Both the position numbers and the translations under genes were made by a program. Below, one piece after another: positions 34,554 through 45,100 of a stretch of DNA of 64,000 bases. Within the stretch, counting starts at the first letter, position 1. Each line of letters starts with the position of its first letter. Origin of the DNA: UBA2988 sp965237965 (GTDB lineage: Bacteria; Gemmatimonadota; Gemmatimonadetes; Longimicrobiales; Gaopeijiaceae); the NCBI GenBank assembly GCA_965237965.1, contig CBDEGT010000003.1, forward strand, positions 558,001 through 622,000, read 5' to 3'. Below the pieces are notes generated by a model. The model did not search any database and was not told the DNA's origin. It worked only from the letters and a program-made list of their open reading frames with translations.

Positions 34554-35309
34554 TCAGGTGCGGGTCACGCGTGCCAGGTAGGCGCCGCCTCGCCCTCGCC
34601 AGACCACATCGGCAGCAAGGCCCCGACTGCCAGCGGCCGCAGCCAAGCGCTCAGGGTCGACGAACAGTTGGGGGAACGGCGGACCCCGCTGGCCCTCGTA
34701 CTCGAGCATGTACTGGAGTTCGCCGACGTAGCGTCCGTCCGGACGCGGGCCACGCCGACCTCTTTCTCGCAGGTCGGTCGAGTCCACCAGGATTTGACCG
34801 CGCGGTGCAAGCGGCCGCGCAAGCGCAGCCAGCCAAGGACCCAGTCCGGCCAGAGTACCCGCGGCCGCTGCTCCGTTCATGAGTGCCAGCACCGTGTCGT
34901 AGGGCAGATCGGGCTGGAACGCGCGAACGTCGGCGACCTTGACGTCCCGGACTCCCCGCGCACGCATCACCTCGGCCGCCCCGGGAAGGAGGTCGATCGC
35001 AGAGATGTCGTGACCGGCGGCTTGGAGCCGGAGGGCCAACGCTCCGGCGCCCGCGCCGACGTCGAGGACCCGCCCGGCACAGAGCTGGAGGGCAGCGTCA
35101 TCCACCGCGAGTTGGTCTCGTTCGGAGCGGAAGAAGAGCGCGGGCGCGAGCTCATGTTCCGTGTCGTCGTCGACGATCACGCGCACGGGCTTGCCAGAGA
35201 CACCCTCATGGTGACGCCGGAGTGCGCGCTCGAGCGGCCGGAGCGCTTCGCGGAGATCGGGGCCCCCCGGGAACGAGCGGACGTCCCCCAACCCTTCGGA
35301 ATCCACCAT
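34554..35309 (-). CDS. SAM-dependent methyltransferase, class I
   Basis: 251 aa from ATG 35309. An N-terminal helical region (~60 residues) precedes motif I VLDVGAGAGALALRLQAAG, then AIDLLPGAAEVMRARGV, and MNGAAAAGTLAGLGPWL in place of the usual motif. The substrate is unknown. It diverges from the ArsR-methyltransferase gene across a 56-bp gap that holds a palindrome, so both may share one operator. It converges with dinB at 5 bp. Confidence 0.82.
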   Translation of the reverse strand: MVDSEGLGDVRSFPGGPDLREALRPLERALRRHHEGVSGKPVRVIVDDDTEHELAPALFFRSERDQLAVDDAALQLCAGRVLDVGAGAGALALRLQAAGHDISAIDLLPGAAEVMRARGVRDVKVADVRAFQPDLPYDTVLALMNGAAAAGTLAGLGPWLAALARPLAPRGQILVDSTDLRERGRRGPRPDGRYVGELQYMLEYEGQRGPPFPQLFVDPERLAAAAGSRGLAADVVWRGRGGAYLARVTRT

Positions 35310-35323
35310 CAACCCTCTCGGTG

Positions 35324-35365
35324 TTGTTTCCAGCTCGACCTCTTCATATCTTGATATCCGTATAC
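35324..35365 (+). promoter_or_regulatory. promoter with operator-like palindrome ATATCTTGATAT
   Basis: TTGTTT, a 17-base spacer and TATCTT (35347-35352) form a plausible promoter for the ArsR fusion. The perfect palindrome ATATCTTGATAT at 35346-35357 covers that -10 box, where an ArsR-type repressor would block transcription. A further inverted pair, TATCC...GGATA, flanks the start codon. Confidence 0.55.
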
Positions 35366-36360
35366 ATGGATACTACCATCCTCGACCGGCTCTCCGCGCT
35401 GGGTGACGCTACGCGGAGTCGACTGCTCGCCCTGCTCGAGGGGCGTGAGCTCACCGTCTCGGAGCTCTGCCGGGTGACGCGGCTGCCGCAATCCACCGTG
35501 AGCCGACACCTGGGCATCCTGGCGAGCGACGGATGGGTCACCGCTCGTGCCGACGGGCCGCACCGACCATACAGGCTGGCGGACGAGCTGGCGCCCGAAG
35601 CGGCCGCACTGTGGGCGCTGGTGCGCGACGAACTGGCCCAGCAGGACCCCTGGCCTGAGGACAAAGAACGGGTGGCCGCGGTGCTGGCCGAAAGCCCGGA
35701 CAGGTCGCGCGCCTTCTTCTCCGCGTCGGCCGGTCGTTGGGACACGCTGCGAGCGGACCTATACGGACAGCGCACGGACCTTCTCCCGCTGCTCGGCCTG
35801 CTCGACGCGGCGTGGGTCGTTGGAGACCTCGGAGGCGGAACGGGACATACTACGCTCGCGCTCGCCCCTTTCGTGCAGCGGGTCGTGCTGGTGGATCGTT
35901 CGCCCGAGATGCTGCGCGCTGCTCGCCGGCGCCTGTCGGGGTTGTCCAACGCCGAGTTGAGAACGGGCGAGCTGACCCGTCTCCCGGTGTCCGACGGGGA
36001 GCTCGACATCGCCGTGTTCTCACTGGTGCTGCACTACTTAGCCGATCCCGCCGCTGCACTGTCGGAAGCAAGCCGTGCAGTCCGGCCCGGTGGGCGAGTC
36101 GTCGTGGTTGACCTGCGGCCGCACGGCCGCACCCACTATCGCGAGGAGATGGGACACGTCTGGCCTGGGTTCGAGCCGGACCGACTGAAAACATGGTTGG
36201 AGCAGGCCGGGTTCCGCGAAGCGGTCGTACGGCCGCTCCCCGCGGATCCAGATGCGCAGGGACCGCTCCTCCTGATGGCGACGGCCAGAAAGCCAGGCCG
36301 CCGAGGCAACGCCCGTATGCACACCGCGAGTAATCATCCGCCAGAAGAGGATCAGACACG

Positions 36361-36364
<4 letters not shown>
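35366..36364 (+). CDS. ArsR-family regulator fused to a SAM methyltransferase
   Basis: 332 aa from ATG 35366. Residues ~1-85 are an ArsR winged helix (LSALGDATRSRLLALLEGRELTVSELCRVTRLPQSTVSRHLGIL in outline). Residues ~140-310 are a class I methyltransferase with VVGDLGGGTGHTTLALAP, VLVDRSPEMLRAARRRL and AVFSLVLHYLADP. No ArsR-type Cys metal site is seen. Its stop overlaps the ahcY start (ATGA). SAH-sensing ArsR-type regulators of methyl-cycle genes (SahR group) are known; this fusion likely senses SAM or SAH to control ahcY (inference). Confidence 0.88.
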
Positions 36365-37842
<1,478 letters not shown>

Positions 37843-37867
37843 TGGATAGAGCAGTCCCCTGACGCAC

Positions 37868-37903
37868 GACCGGCGGGAGCCGCCTTTCGGGCTCCCGCCG
37901 GTC
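37868..37903. terminator. 13-bp hairpin between ahcY and the convergent basic protein gene
   Basis: A perfect 13-bp stem (37868-37880 with 37891-37903) and a 10-nt loop. It lies between two convergent genes and probably serves both; T-tracts are lacking. Confidence 0.6.
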
Positions 37904-37925
37904 TGTGCCGCAGACTTTCCCCGAC

Positions 37926-38894
37926 TCAGCCGAACAAGCCACCGCCCATCGACGGCGGGCGCGGCACCGCGCGCTCGCTCGGTGCTGGCGCGGGTGTGGG
38001 CGTGGGCGGGCGTGGCGCAGGTGGAGTAGGCTTCGTCGGCTCGGCCTGAGGCTTCGGAGCCAGGGGCTTCGGAGCCGGGGGCTTCGGAGCCGGGGGCTTC
38101 GGAGCCGGGGGCTTCGGGGCCGGAACGGCCGCCGCCTTGCGTGCGCGGGCTTTCGAGGCGCCACCCTTGCGGGATCGGGCCTTGGTCGCCTTGCGGGCTC
38201 CGGCCTTTCCTACGCGGCTCTTCTTGGTGCTCTTCTTGGCGCCCCGCTTGGTGCTCTTCTTGGCGCCCCGCTTGGTGCTCTTCTTGGCGCCCCGCTTGGC
38301 GCTCTTCTTGGCGCCCCGCTTGGTGCTCTTCTTGGCGCCCCGCTTGGCGCTCTTCTTGGCGCCCCGCTTGGCGCTCTTCTCGGCGCCCCGTTTGGCGTTC
38401 TTCTCGGCGCCCCGCTTGGTGCTCTTCTCGGCGCCCCGCTTGGCGCTCTTCTTGGCGCCCCGCTTGGCGCTCTTCTTGGCGCCCCGCTTGGCGCTCTTCT
38501 TGGCGCCCCGCTTGGCGCTCTTCTTGGCGCCCCGCTTGGCGCCCCGTTTGGCGCTCTTCTTGGCGCCCCGCTTGGCGCTCTTCTTGGCGCCCCGTTTGGC
38601 GCTCTTCTTGGCGCCCCGCTTGGCGCTCTTCTTGGCGCCCCGTTTGGCGCTCTTCTTGGCGCCCCGCTTGGCGCTCTTCTTGGCGCCCCGTTTGGCGCTC
38701 TTCTTGGCGCCCCGTTTGGCGCTTTTCCCTGCCCCTCCCTTCCGGGCCCTCGCCTTGCGGGCGCCTGTCTTGCGGCCGGCCTTCGTTCCGCGCTTGCTGG
38801 CGCCCTTCCGCGCGGTCGATTTCTTCGAGGCCTTCCTTCTGCCCTTCTTCGTGGACTTCTTGCCGCCCTTTCTACCGGCGCGCTTCATGGCCAT
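37926..38894 (-). CDS. repeat-built Lys/Ala-rich basic protein, histone H1-like
   Basis: 322 aa. The N-terminus (MAMKRAGRKGGKKSTKKGRRK) is already basic. About residues 55-225 are near-perfect octapeptides SAKRGAKK, with S/T, K/E and K/N variants. A Pro-rich tail of APKPP units ends at MGGGLFG. It has no Cys, no signal peptide and almost no hydrophobics. Such proteins (AlgP- and Hc1-like) bind and condense DNA; an RNA or ribosome role is also possible. The family is assigned by composition only. It lies 79 bp downstream of the IS5-family element. Confidence 0.7.
   Translation of the reverse strand: MAMKRAGRKGGKKSTKKGRRKASKKSTARKGASKRGTKAGRKTGARKARARKGGAGKSAKRGAKKSAKRGAKKSAKRGAKKSAKRGAKKSAKRGAKKSAKRGAKKSAKRGAKKSAKRGAKRGAKKSAKRGAKKSAKRGAKKSAKRGAKKSAKRGAEKSTKRGAEKNAKRGAEKSAKRGAKKSAKRGAKKSTKRGAKKSAKRGAKKSTKRGAKKSTKRGAKKSTKKSRVGKAGARKATKARSRKGGASKARARKAAAVPAPKPPAPKPPAPKPPAPKPLAPKPQAEPTKPTPPAPRPPTPTPAPAPSERAVPRPPSMGGGLFG
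38049..38125 (-). repeat. 15-bp tandem repeat coding APKPP
   Basis: Five near-identical units of GGCTTCGGAGCCGGG (plus-strand reading) encode the Pro-rich tail of the basic protein. Confidence 0.85.
38221..38727 (-). repeat. 24-bp tandem repeat, about 21 units
   Basis: Uninterrupted 24-bp units code for SAKRGAKK. Third-position C/T changes and rare K-to-E or A-to-T changes distinguish copies; one half unit (12 bp, KRGA) is inserted near 38540. Low divergence implies recent expansion or gene conversion. Assembly may have misestimated the copy number. Confidence 0.9.
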
Positions 38895-38977
38895 GGAGTC
38901 CCTCGAGGTGGAGTGAGAGTGACGGACAGCAAGTTAAGGAGCCGGAGTCCCCTCGTGCCACAGTCTTCTTTCGCTAG

Positions 38978-40181
38978 GGAAGCTCTGAGCAAGGCCCTTC
39001 TGGGGGCGGTGCGAGACGGAGGGAGCCGGTTTCAGCGGTCTTGGGGGCGATGACGGGCTGAAAACGCGCCCAACCGGCATGTTCTGGCCGATGATCCCCT
39101 CGTTGCGCCCCGCGTGGGCGGATGTTTCCCGCGCCGGCCGCTCACGCCGTCGAATAGCGGCCCGCCACAAGCAGGTTCGCGAAGCCCAGGAGCAGCGCGA
39201 TCCGTTCCATGTTCTTGGCCAGCCCGCGGTAGCGAACCTTCCGGTAACCGAAGCGGCGCTTCACATACAGGAACGGGTGCTCCACCTTTGCCCGCACCGA
39301 GGCCTTGTCCCGCTCGCGCAGCCACCGCGCCCCGCCCTGCTCCAGGAGCCGCCGCCGCCCCGGTCTCATCGCCACATGCCACTGCACCGGACGGCCTCCC
39401 GTGTCCACCCACTTCTCGATCCCCCGGTAGCCCGCGTCCGCCCACACCTCCTCCTCGCCGCCGTGAAGCAACGCCCCCGCCTCCCGAAGATCGTGCGTGT
39501 TCGCCGGCGTCGCCCGCACGCCATGCACCAGTCCCGTCTCCGCGTCCACCCCGATGTGCGCCTTCATCCCGAAGTGCCACTCGTTGCCCTTCCTCGTCTG
39601 ATGCATCTCCGGATCCCCGCGCCCCCTCCCGGTTCTTCGTCGATGACGGCGCCGCGATGATGCTCGCGTCCACGATCGTCCCCGCCCGCACCCGGTAGCC
39701 CCGCTCCGCCAGGTGCGCGTTGATCTCCTCGAACAAACCACGCCCCAGCCTGTGCCGCTCCAGCAGGTGCCAAAAGTTCAGAATCGTCGTCTCGTCCGGC
39801 AGCGGACCCGTCAAACGCAGCCCCGCGAACCGCCGCACCGACTCGATCTCGTACAGCATGTCCTCCATCCCCGGGTCGCTCAGGTTGTAGAACAGCTGCA
39901 CGCAGTGAATCCTCAGCATCGCCGCCAACGGGTACGGCTGCCGCCCCCGCCCCGCCTTCGGATACAACGGCCGAATCCGCGCCTCCAGACGCTCCCACGG
40001 AATCAGCGCCTCCATCCGCTCCAGAAACAGCTCCCGCCGCGTCCGCCGCTTCTTCCCCTCGTACTCCACATCCGCGAACGTCACCTGCTCCATCGTCCGC
40101 CTCCCCGATCGTCCCGCTCAGCCCTTGAACTCCCGCCCCCGTAAATCTAATGTCCCAGGGACCGACTTATTCAGAGTATTC
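38978..40181 (-). mobile_element. IS5-family insertion sequence, 1204 bp, CTAG target duplication
   Basis: The element is flanked by CTAG at 38974-38977 and at 40182-40185. Its ends are imperfect inverted repeats: GGAAGCTCTGAGCAAG on the left and, read inwards, GAATACTCTGAATAAG on the right. The left end closely resembles the GGAAGGTGCGAACAAG end of E. coli IS5, and both length and CTAG target fit the IS5 subgroup. It carries one transposase, which has a one-base frameshift. The intact duplication indicates a single, fairly recent insertion between pilC and the basic-protein gene. Confidence 0.88.
39142..40093 (-). pseudogene. IS5-family DDE transposase, one frameshift
   Basis: The reconstructed product is 316 aa. 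The first frame (from ATG 40093) has PLAAMLRIHCVQLFYNLSD, MEDMLYEIESVRRFAGL, the first Asp in TIVDASIIAAPSSTKN, then loses sense after REGARG. The second frame continues DPEMHQTRKGNEWHFGMKAHIG, the second Asp in VWADAGYRG and the Glu in AKVEHPFLYVKRRFGYRKVRYRGLAKN. One extra G in the run at 39615-39618 explains the break. No slippery A-run is present, so programmed frameshifting is unlikely. Either a sequence error or a dead copy. Confidence 0.82.
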
Positions 40182-40287
40182 CTAGACGATAAAGGACGGG
40201 AATCATGGCAGGGACCCGTAACGAGAAAGTCGGGGCTCATCCAGAAGGACGAGCCCCGACTTGAGCCACTCGGACCGCCTGCCAGCG

Positions 40288-41490
40288 CTACTGCACGGCG
40301 TTGATCATATCGAAGATCGGGAGATACATGGCGACGATCATACCGCCGACGACCACGCCCAGGACTACGATCATGATGGGCTCCATCGCGGAGAGCAGGG
40401 TCTCCACCGCCGCGTCCTACTTCCTCGTCGTAGAAGTCGGCGATCTTCGTGAGCATCTCGTCCAGACCGCCGGTCTGCTCGCCCACGTTGATCATCTGAA
40501 CCACCATGGGCGGAAACACGCCCGACTCCTTGAGCGGCCCCGAGATCGTCTCCCCTCCCGCGATCGAGGCGCGCGAGCCCATCACCGCGTCGTGGATCAC
40601 TCGATTGCCCGCCGTCTTCGCCGTGATCTCGAGCCCTTCAAGGATAGGTACGCCCGAGGACACCAGCGTTCCCAGCGTACGCGTGAAGCGGGCGACCGCG
40701 GCTTTCCGCTGGAGATCGCCCAAGATGGAAAGCCGAGAATGATCCGGTCGATGGCGAGCCGCCCGCCGGACGTCTGATACGTGGCCCGGATCGCGAACAC
40801 GGCGCCGATGATGCCAGCGATCACCGCCCACCAGAAGGCCTGGAGGAAGGCGGACATCCCGATCACGATGCGGGTGGGCAGCGGAAGCGGAATGCCAGCG
40901 GACGCAAACATCTGCTGGAAGGTCGGGATCACGAAAATGAGCAGGATGCATACTGCAGAACCGGCTACGCCGAAAATCACGCCGGGATACACAATCGCGC
41001 CCTTGATCTTGCGGACCAGGGCATCGTTCTTCTCAAGGAACGTGGCCAAGCGGAGCAGGATGGTATCAAGGATACGGCCGGCTTCACCGGCCGCTACCAT
41101 GTTCGTGAACAGCTCAGTATACACCTTGGGGTGCTTGGCCATGGCGTCGGCGAGGGTATGTCCCGACTCGACGTCGTAGAGCACCTCCTGGATCACCTTC
41201 CGCAGAGAGACGTTCTCGGTTTGCTGCGCCAGGATGTCGAGGGACTGCACCAGAGGCAGCCCCGAGTTGATCATCGTGGCGAACTGCCGTGTGAAGATGA
41301 CGATGTCTTTTGTCGTGACACCGGTGCCGATCTGGAAGGTGAACTGCTTGGTTTTTTCCCGGACAGAGACCGGGATCATCTTCTGCTTGTGCAGGAATGC
41401 GAGGACGTCGTCCTTGGTGGAGAGGTCGATCTCTCCCGACTGAATGTCCCCACCGGCCGCGGGACGGGCGCTGTACGCGAAGGTCGGCAT
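40288..41490 (-). CDS. pilC: PilC/GspF inner-membrane platform protein, two frameshifts
   Basis: The reconstructed product is ~400 aa, the normal PilC length. It starts MPTFAYSARPAAGG at ATG 41490, then FTRQFATMINSGLPLVQSLDILAQQ, ESGHTLADAMAKHP, and helix GAIVYPGVIFGVAGSAVCILLIFVIP. The frame breaks at ILGFP near 40727, where one C is missing, resumes as ILGDLQRKAAVARFTRTLGTLVSSGVPILEGL, and breaks again after DFYDEEV at 40416, where one G is extra. The final frame ends in IVVLGVVVGGMIVAMYLPIFDMINAVQ. The two shifts cancel in length. It is fused in frame to a ComEA-like fragment. Confidence 0.85.
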
Positions 41491-41820
41491 GTTGAGATCT
41501 TCCGGCCGTCTGAAGCCACCCGCCCGCTCGCGTGCTTCGACGATGGCGCGGGCGGTAGCGGGGCCGACACATGGGAGACGGTCGATCTCCACGTCCGAGG
41601 CGCGGTTCGGATCGATGAGCTCTCCGGGACTGAGCGGGCGGCCTCTGCGGTCATTCTCTTCTTCGAGGCGACGGCTCGCGTCGAGCAGGGCGGGCAGGTC
41701 GTCACGAATCTCGGCGACGACGGGTGCACCACGGCGCAGCTCCCACCCGAATCGGGCGACGCTCACGACCAACAGCACGACCGCCGTGCGAGCGAGAACG
41801 CGGGTTTCGGAGTCGGTCAT
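41491..41820 (-). CDS. truncated ComEA-like HhH protein, fused in frame to pilC
   Basis: 110 codons from ATG 41820. A membrane helix (LARTAVVLLVVSVARFGW) is followed by a charged linker and the first helix-hairpin-helix, IDPNRASDVEIDRLPCVGPATARAIVEARERAGGFRRPEDL. The second hairpin normally found in ComEA is missing: the text passes straight from PEDLN into MPTFAY of PilC without a stop. ComEA binds incoming DNA during transformation. The arrangement looks like a deletion that joined the two genes, though initiation at the pilC ATG is still possible. Confidence 0.6.
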
Positions 41821-42161
41821 CGGAACCGCGGGGCGCCGGGAGTAGTCCCTCACGATCACCGGAACGGCCGGGCCAACGGATGGCCGGTCGGGAACCCACC
41901 TCGGAGACGCTCGACCGGTCTCTCACTGGCGAGTGGGCGGCGTCATCCTGCCTTGCAGAGCCCGTGAACCGGAGATGACTACTCGCTCGCTCGAAGCACA
42001 GAGGCTCGCAGTCGCGGTCACGCGCGACGCCCCAGGAGGTCGCCCCCTTCGTGCTGCCCTCGGGCACGAAGCTCCGGAAAGTGAGCCCCCTGGCGAACTG
42101 GACCACTGAGGGGGTGACGACCTACGCCACTGTCCACGAGATTTCGCTGCTGCCCCTTCAC
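41821..42161. other. 341-bp gap between comEA-like start and sprA stop
   Basis: No gene is supported on either strand. A hairpin, CCCCCT (42086-42091) with AGGGGG (42109-42114), lies about 50 bp past the sprA stop and may terminate it. Nothing else was recognised. Confidence 0.4.
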
Positions 42162-45100
42162 TCAAAGCGGAAGACGCGTGGGAAGCTCTCCTGTCTCGAA
42201 CATGAATTGACCGAAGAGTCCAAGCTGAAACTGGGTTGAGCCGCTGCGCTGGCCGACGAAGGACTGACGGTTCACATACCCGGCATTCACACCGACGTCC
42301 ATGCCAGCCAGACGCGTGTCCAAGGACAAGCTAAGGCTCCGGTTCAGCTGGTCCACGAACGCCACGCAGCCCTCCCTGCCGACGACGTCCCGGCAATCGA
42401 GCTCGCTGACGTACGCCCACACGAGGGCGAGCCTAAGCGGTCGATCGAGAGCCAGGGGCAGCCAGGGCGGTCCGACCAGCGAGGACGTGAAGCTGACTCG
42501 ATGGGTTGATCGATCGCGCTCGGTGTCCCCCGTCGGGTCCCTTCCCAGGCCGGCGCGAAACGCGCCGCGATAGCTGAGTGCGGCGTCGCGTGCCCACGTC
42601 AGCACCAGGTCCACCGGCACCTGGATGTCCTCGTCGGTGCGGGTTTGCGTGCCACCGGAGCCGAAGCTCGTCTCCCGCAGGCTCCGCTGTACCCCGGAGC
42701 CCACCGTCATACGGGCTCCCCAACGCGTCGCCAGGTCACGAAGTGACACGCGCAGATCGGGCCAGCCGTCGATGCGGACGGCCCGGTCGCTTCTCGTGTC
42801 CAGCGTGTTCACCCGCGTGCGCGACCAGGTAAGATCGGCGCTGAGCGGCCCCGCCAACAGCCCCGACCCAAGCGTCCACACGGTCCGGTCCGCGAGAAAC
42901 GCCGCGGTATCGCCATCCACGAAACGGAAGTCGCGCTCGTCACTCCAACCCAGCTGGAAGGCCGCCCCCGGATCGACAGGGTCGCGGTGGAAGCGCGCAC
43001 TGATCCCGTCCTGCCAGACCAGCGACACCGGCCGCAGACGTCGAAACACTAGAGCGAGCGGATCGCGCGCTTCCTCTCCGAGAACCGCGTTCGAGAGCCC
43101 CCCCAGGTCGAGCGCGACCGCCGCGCGAACATCTCGCTGCCCGTCTGCCGTTCGGGTAAGCGTCAACGACGTGTCGGCCCCTTCCTCTCGTCGCTGCAGG
43201 AAGCTCGCGTTCCGGTCGGAGTGGTAGCGCGTCGTCCAGGTTACGTCGTGGCGAAGAAACGAGAGAATCTGAGGTCGAAAGAAGATCCGGGTGCGCAGAT
43301 CCCGGCGCGTCTCCCACCCGAGATCAAGCCCCGGAAGGCCGCTTCGCTCGGCCGCCAGCAGCTCCCGAAGGGCCGGGTCGGTCACAGCATCCTGCGGATC
43401 GAGCAGGTCTCGCCCCGTGAGCAGGGTCACGTCCGCGCTCAGCGAGGGAAGCGGCCGGAGGCGAAGCTCGGCAGCCGTCTCCATCACCTCCCGCGGGGTG
43501 GAAGTGGGCTCGAAGAGACTGTCCAGGGGGACCGCGATGATCCGGTCGAAGCGGGCGACGGCGCCTTGCTGACGGGTCCAGGCGGTACCGAACGAGAACC
43601 GCTCGGGAGACCAGCGCAGCCGGGCGTCGGTGAGGTCCTCGAGCGCTCCCGGAAGAAGCGCCCGGAGAGCCGGGCGGAGAAATGCCGGCACGAGGGGGAA
43701 GTCGCGCACGCCGAGCCTACGCGCATAGCCGAGCCTCGCGTCGACCCCCTTCGTGCTGACATCACTGGTGATGGTGCCTGCGGACGCCCGGTACCAGCCC
43801 AGGCGGACGTCGAGGCCATCGAGAAGCACACTCGCGATCGGATTGCCCGAAGGCGTGCGCTTGCGGAAACCAAGGCTCACGCGAGTCTGTGCGGACCCGG
43901 TTCGGCGCAGCCCGCGGATCCGGTCGGCCCGAACGTCGCTATCCGGCAGGTAGAACGGATCCAGGGACGCGCGGTTGTAGGACACCGAAAGCGGAAGCTC
44001 CACTCCCCAGGTCGCGGGGGCGAACCGGTCCAACCGGATCGACGACGACAGCGTGAGCAACTGATCCGTCTGATAGCTGGGCCGCTCCTCCAGCTGCCGG
44101 AAGTGCGCGCCCCGGCTACGCAGGGTAACGCGCAGATCGGCTACGTCGGCCGCTGCGAGATCGAAGTCGAGGTGGGCCGCCGCACCCGAAGTCTTCACGC
44201 CACCGCCGAGGCGAAGTTCGTCGACCCACACCCCGCCACTGAACGGCGTGCTCTCGTTCCACACGCCGACCGCCAGCTCGCGCACGTTCGCCAGATCGGG
44301 TCCCCGTCCGCGGTCGCGAACCACCACGGCATAGGTGCTGTCTACGTTCCACACGACGACGGGCGGATCGCCCGGCCGACGCAGGGTGAGGTTCAGTTGC
44401 TCCTCAGCTCGGCGCCGGAGGTCCAGCCACTGCCCGAAATCCACCACGACCTCGGGCAGCCAGTCCGCCTCGCTAACCTCGACAGGATTGGCGGCCAGGC
44501 CGAGCCGGGTCCGGTAGAGATAGAAGTTCTCGGGGTCGGTCCCGACCTTGAGGTAGAACCAGCGGTCGCGATCGGGGCCCCAGTCGCCGGAGCGCGGCAC
44601 CACCCACAGCCGAGCCTCGGTGTAGGAGAGAAAGTCGCGGGGTTGTTGCGGAAAACGTTGGTAGACCTCCGCGCGCTCGCCTTCACCAAGGTCGTCGAAC
44701 CGGAGCCCGAGGCTCTTCTCGTTGAACTCGACTCCCTGGCCCCCGAACGCCAGCGTGGGATCGATCAGCGCTTCTCGCACGCCGGGAGGGGAGTTGTACG
44801 CCTGCCCCTCCGTAACTTGCGAGACCGAAGCCACCTCCAGCCGACCGCCCCCCCCTGCCAGCGTGTCTCCGATCAGCCCGCGGAGCACTCCTTCCCCCGC
44901 CCTTTTGATCCAGCGCGAGCCGATCAGCCCCATCCGGGCGAGCGTCACCGAGCCCGGCCGAGTGCCGGCCATCGTCAGGCGCAGGTGTTTGACCGAGCGC
45001 AGGTCGGCCTCGGTCAGCGTGCCGCCCACGTGGATGGCAGCCGGCCCCCGCAACGGCACCCGATAGAGGCGGAAATCGGTCCCGGTTTCTCCCCTGGACC

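Noticed and set aside
37905..39053. Long plus-strand open frames over the basic-protein repeats, with LLGAPLGA-type periodic text.
   Set aside because: They are shadows of the 24-bp repeat read on the other strand; composition and repeat phase fit the minus-strand Lys/Ala protein.
38978..40181. Programmed ribosomal frameshifting to explain the split transposase.
   Set aside because: There is no A- or T-rich slippery site and the required shift is +1 at a G run, so an indel or error is simpler.
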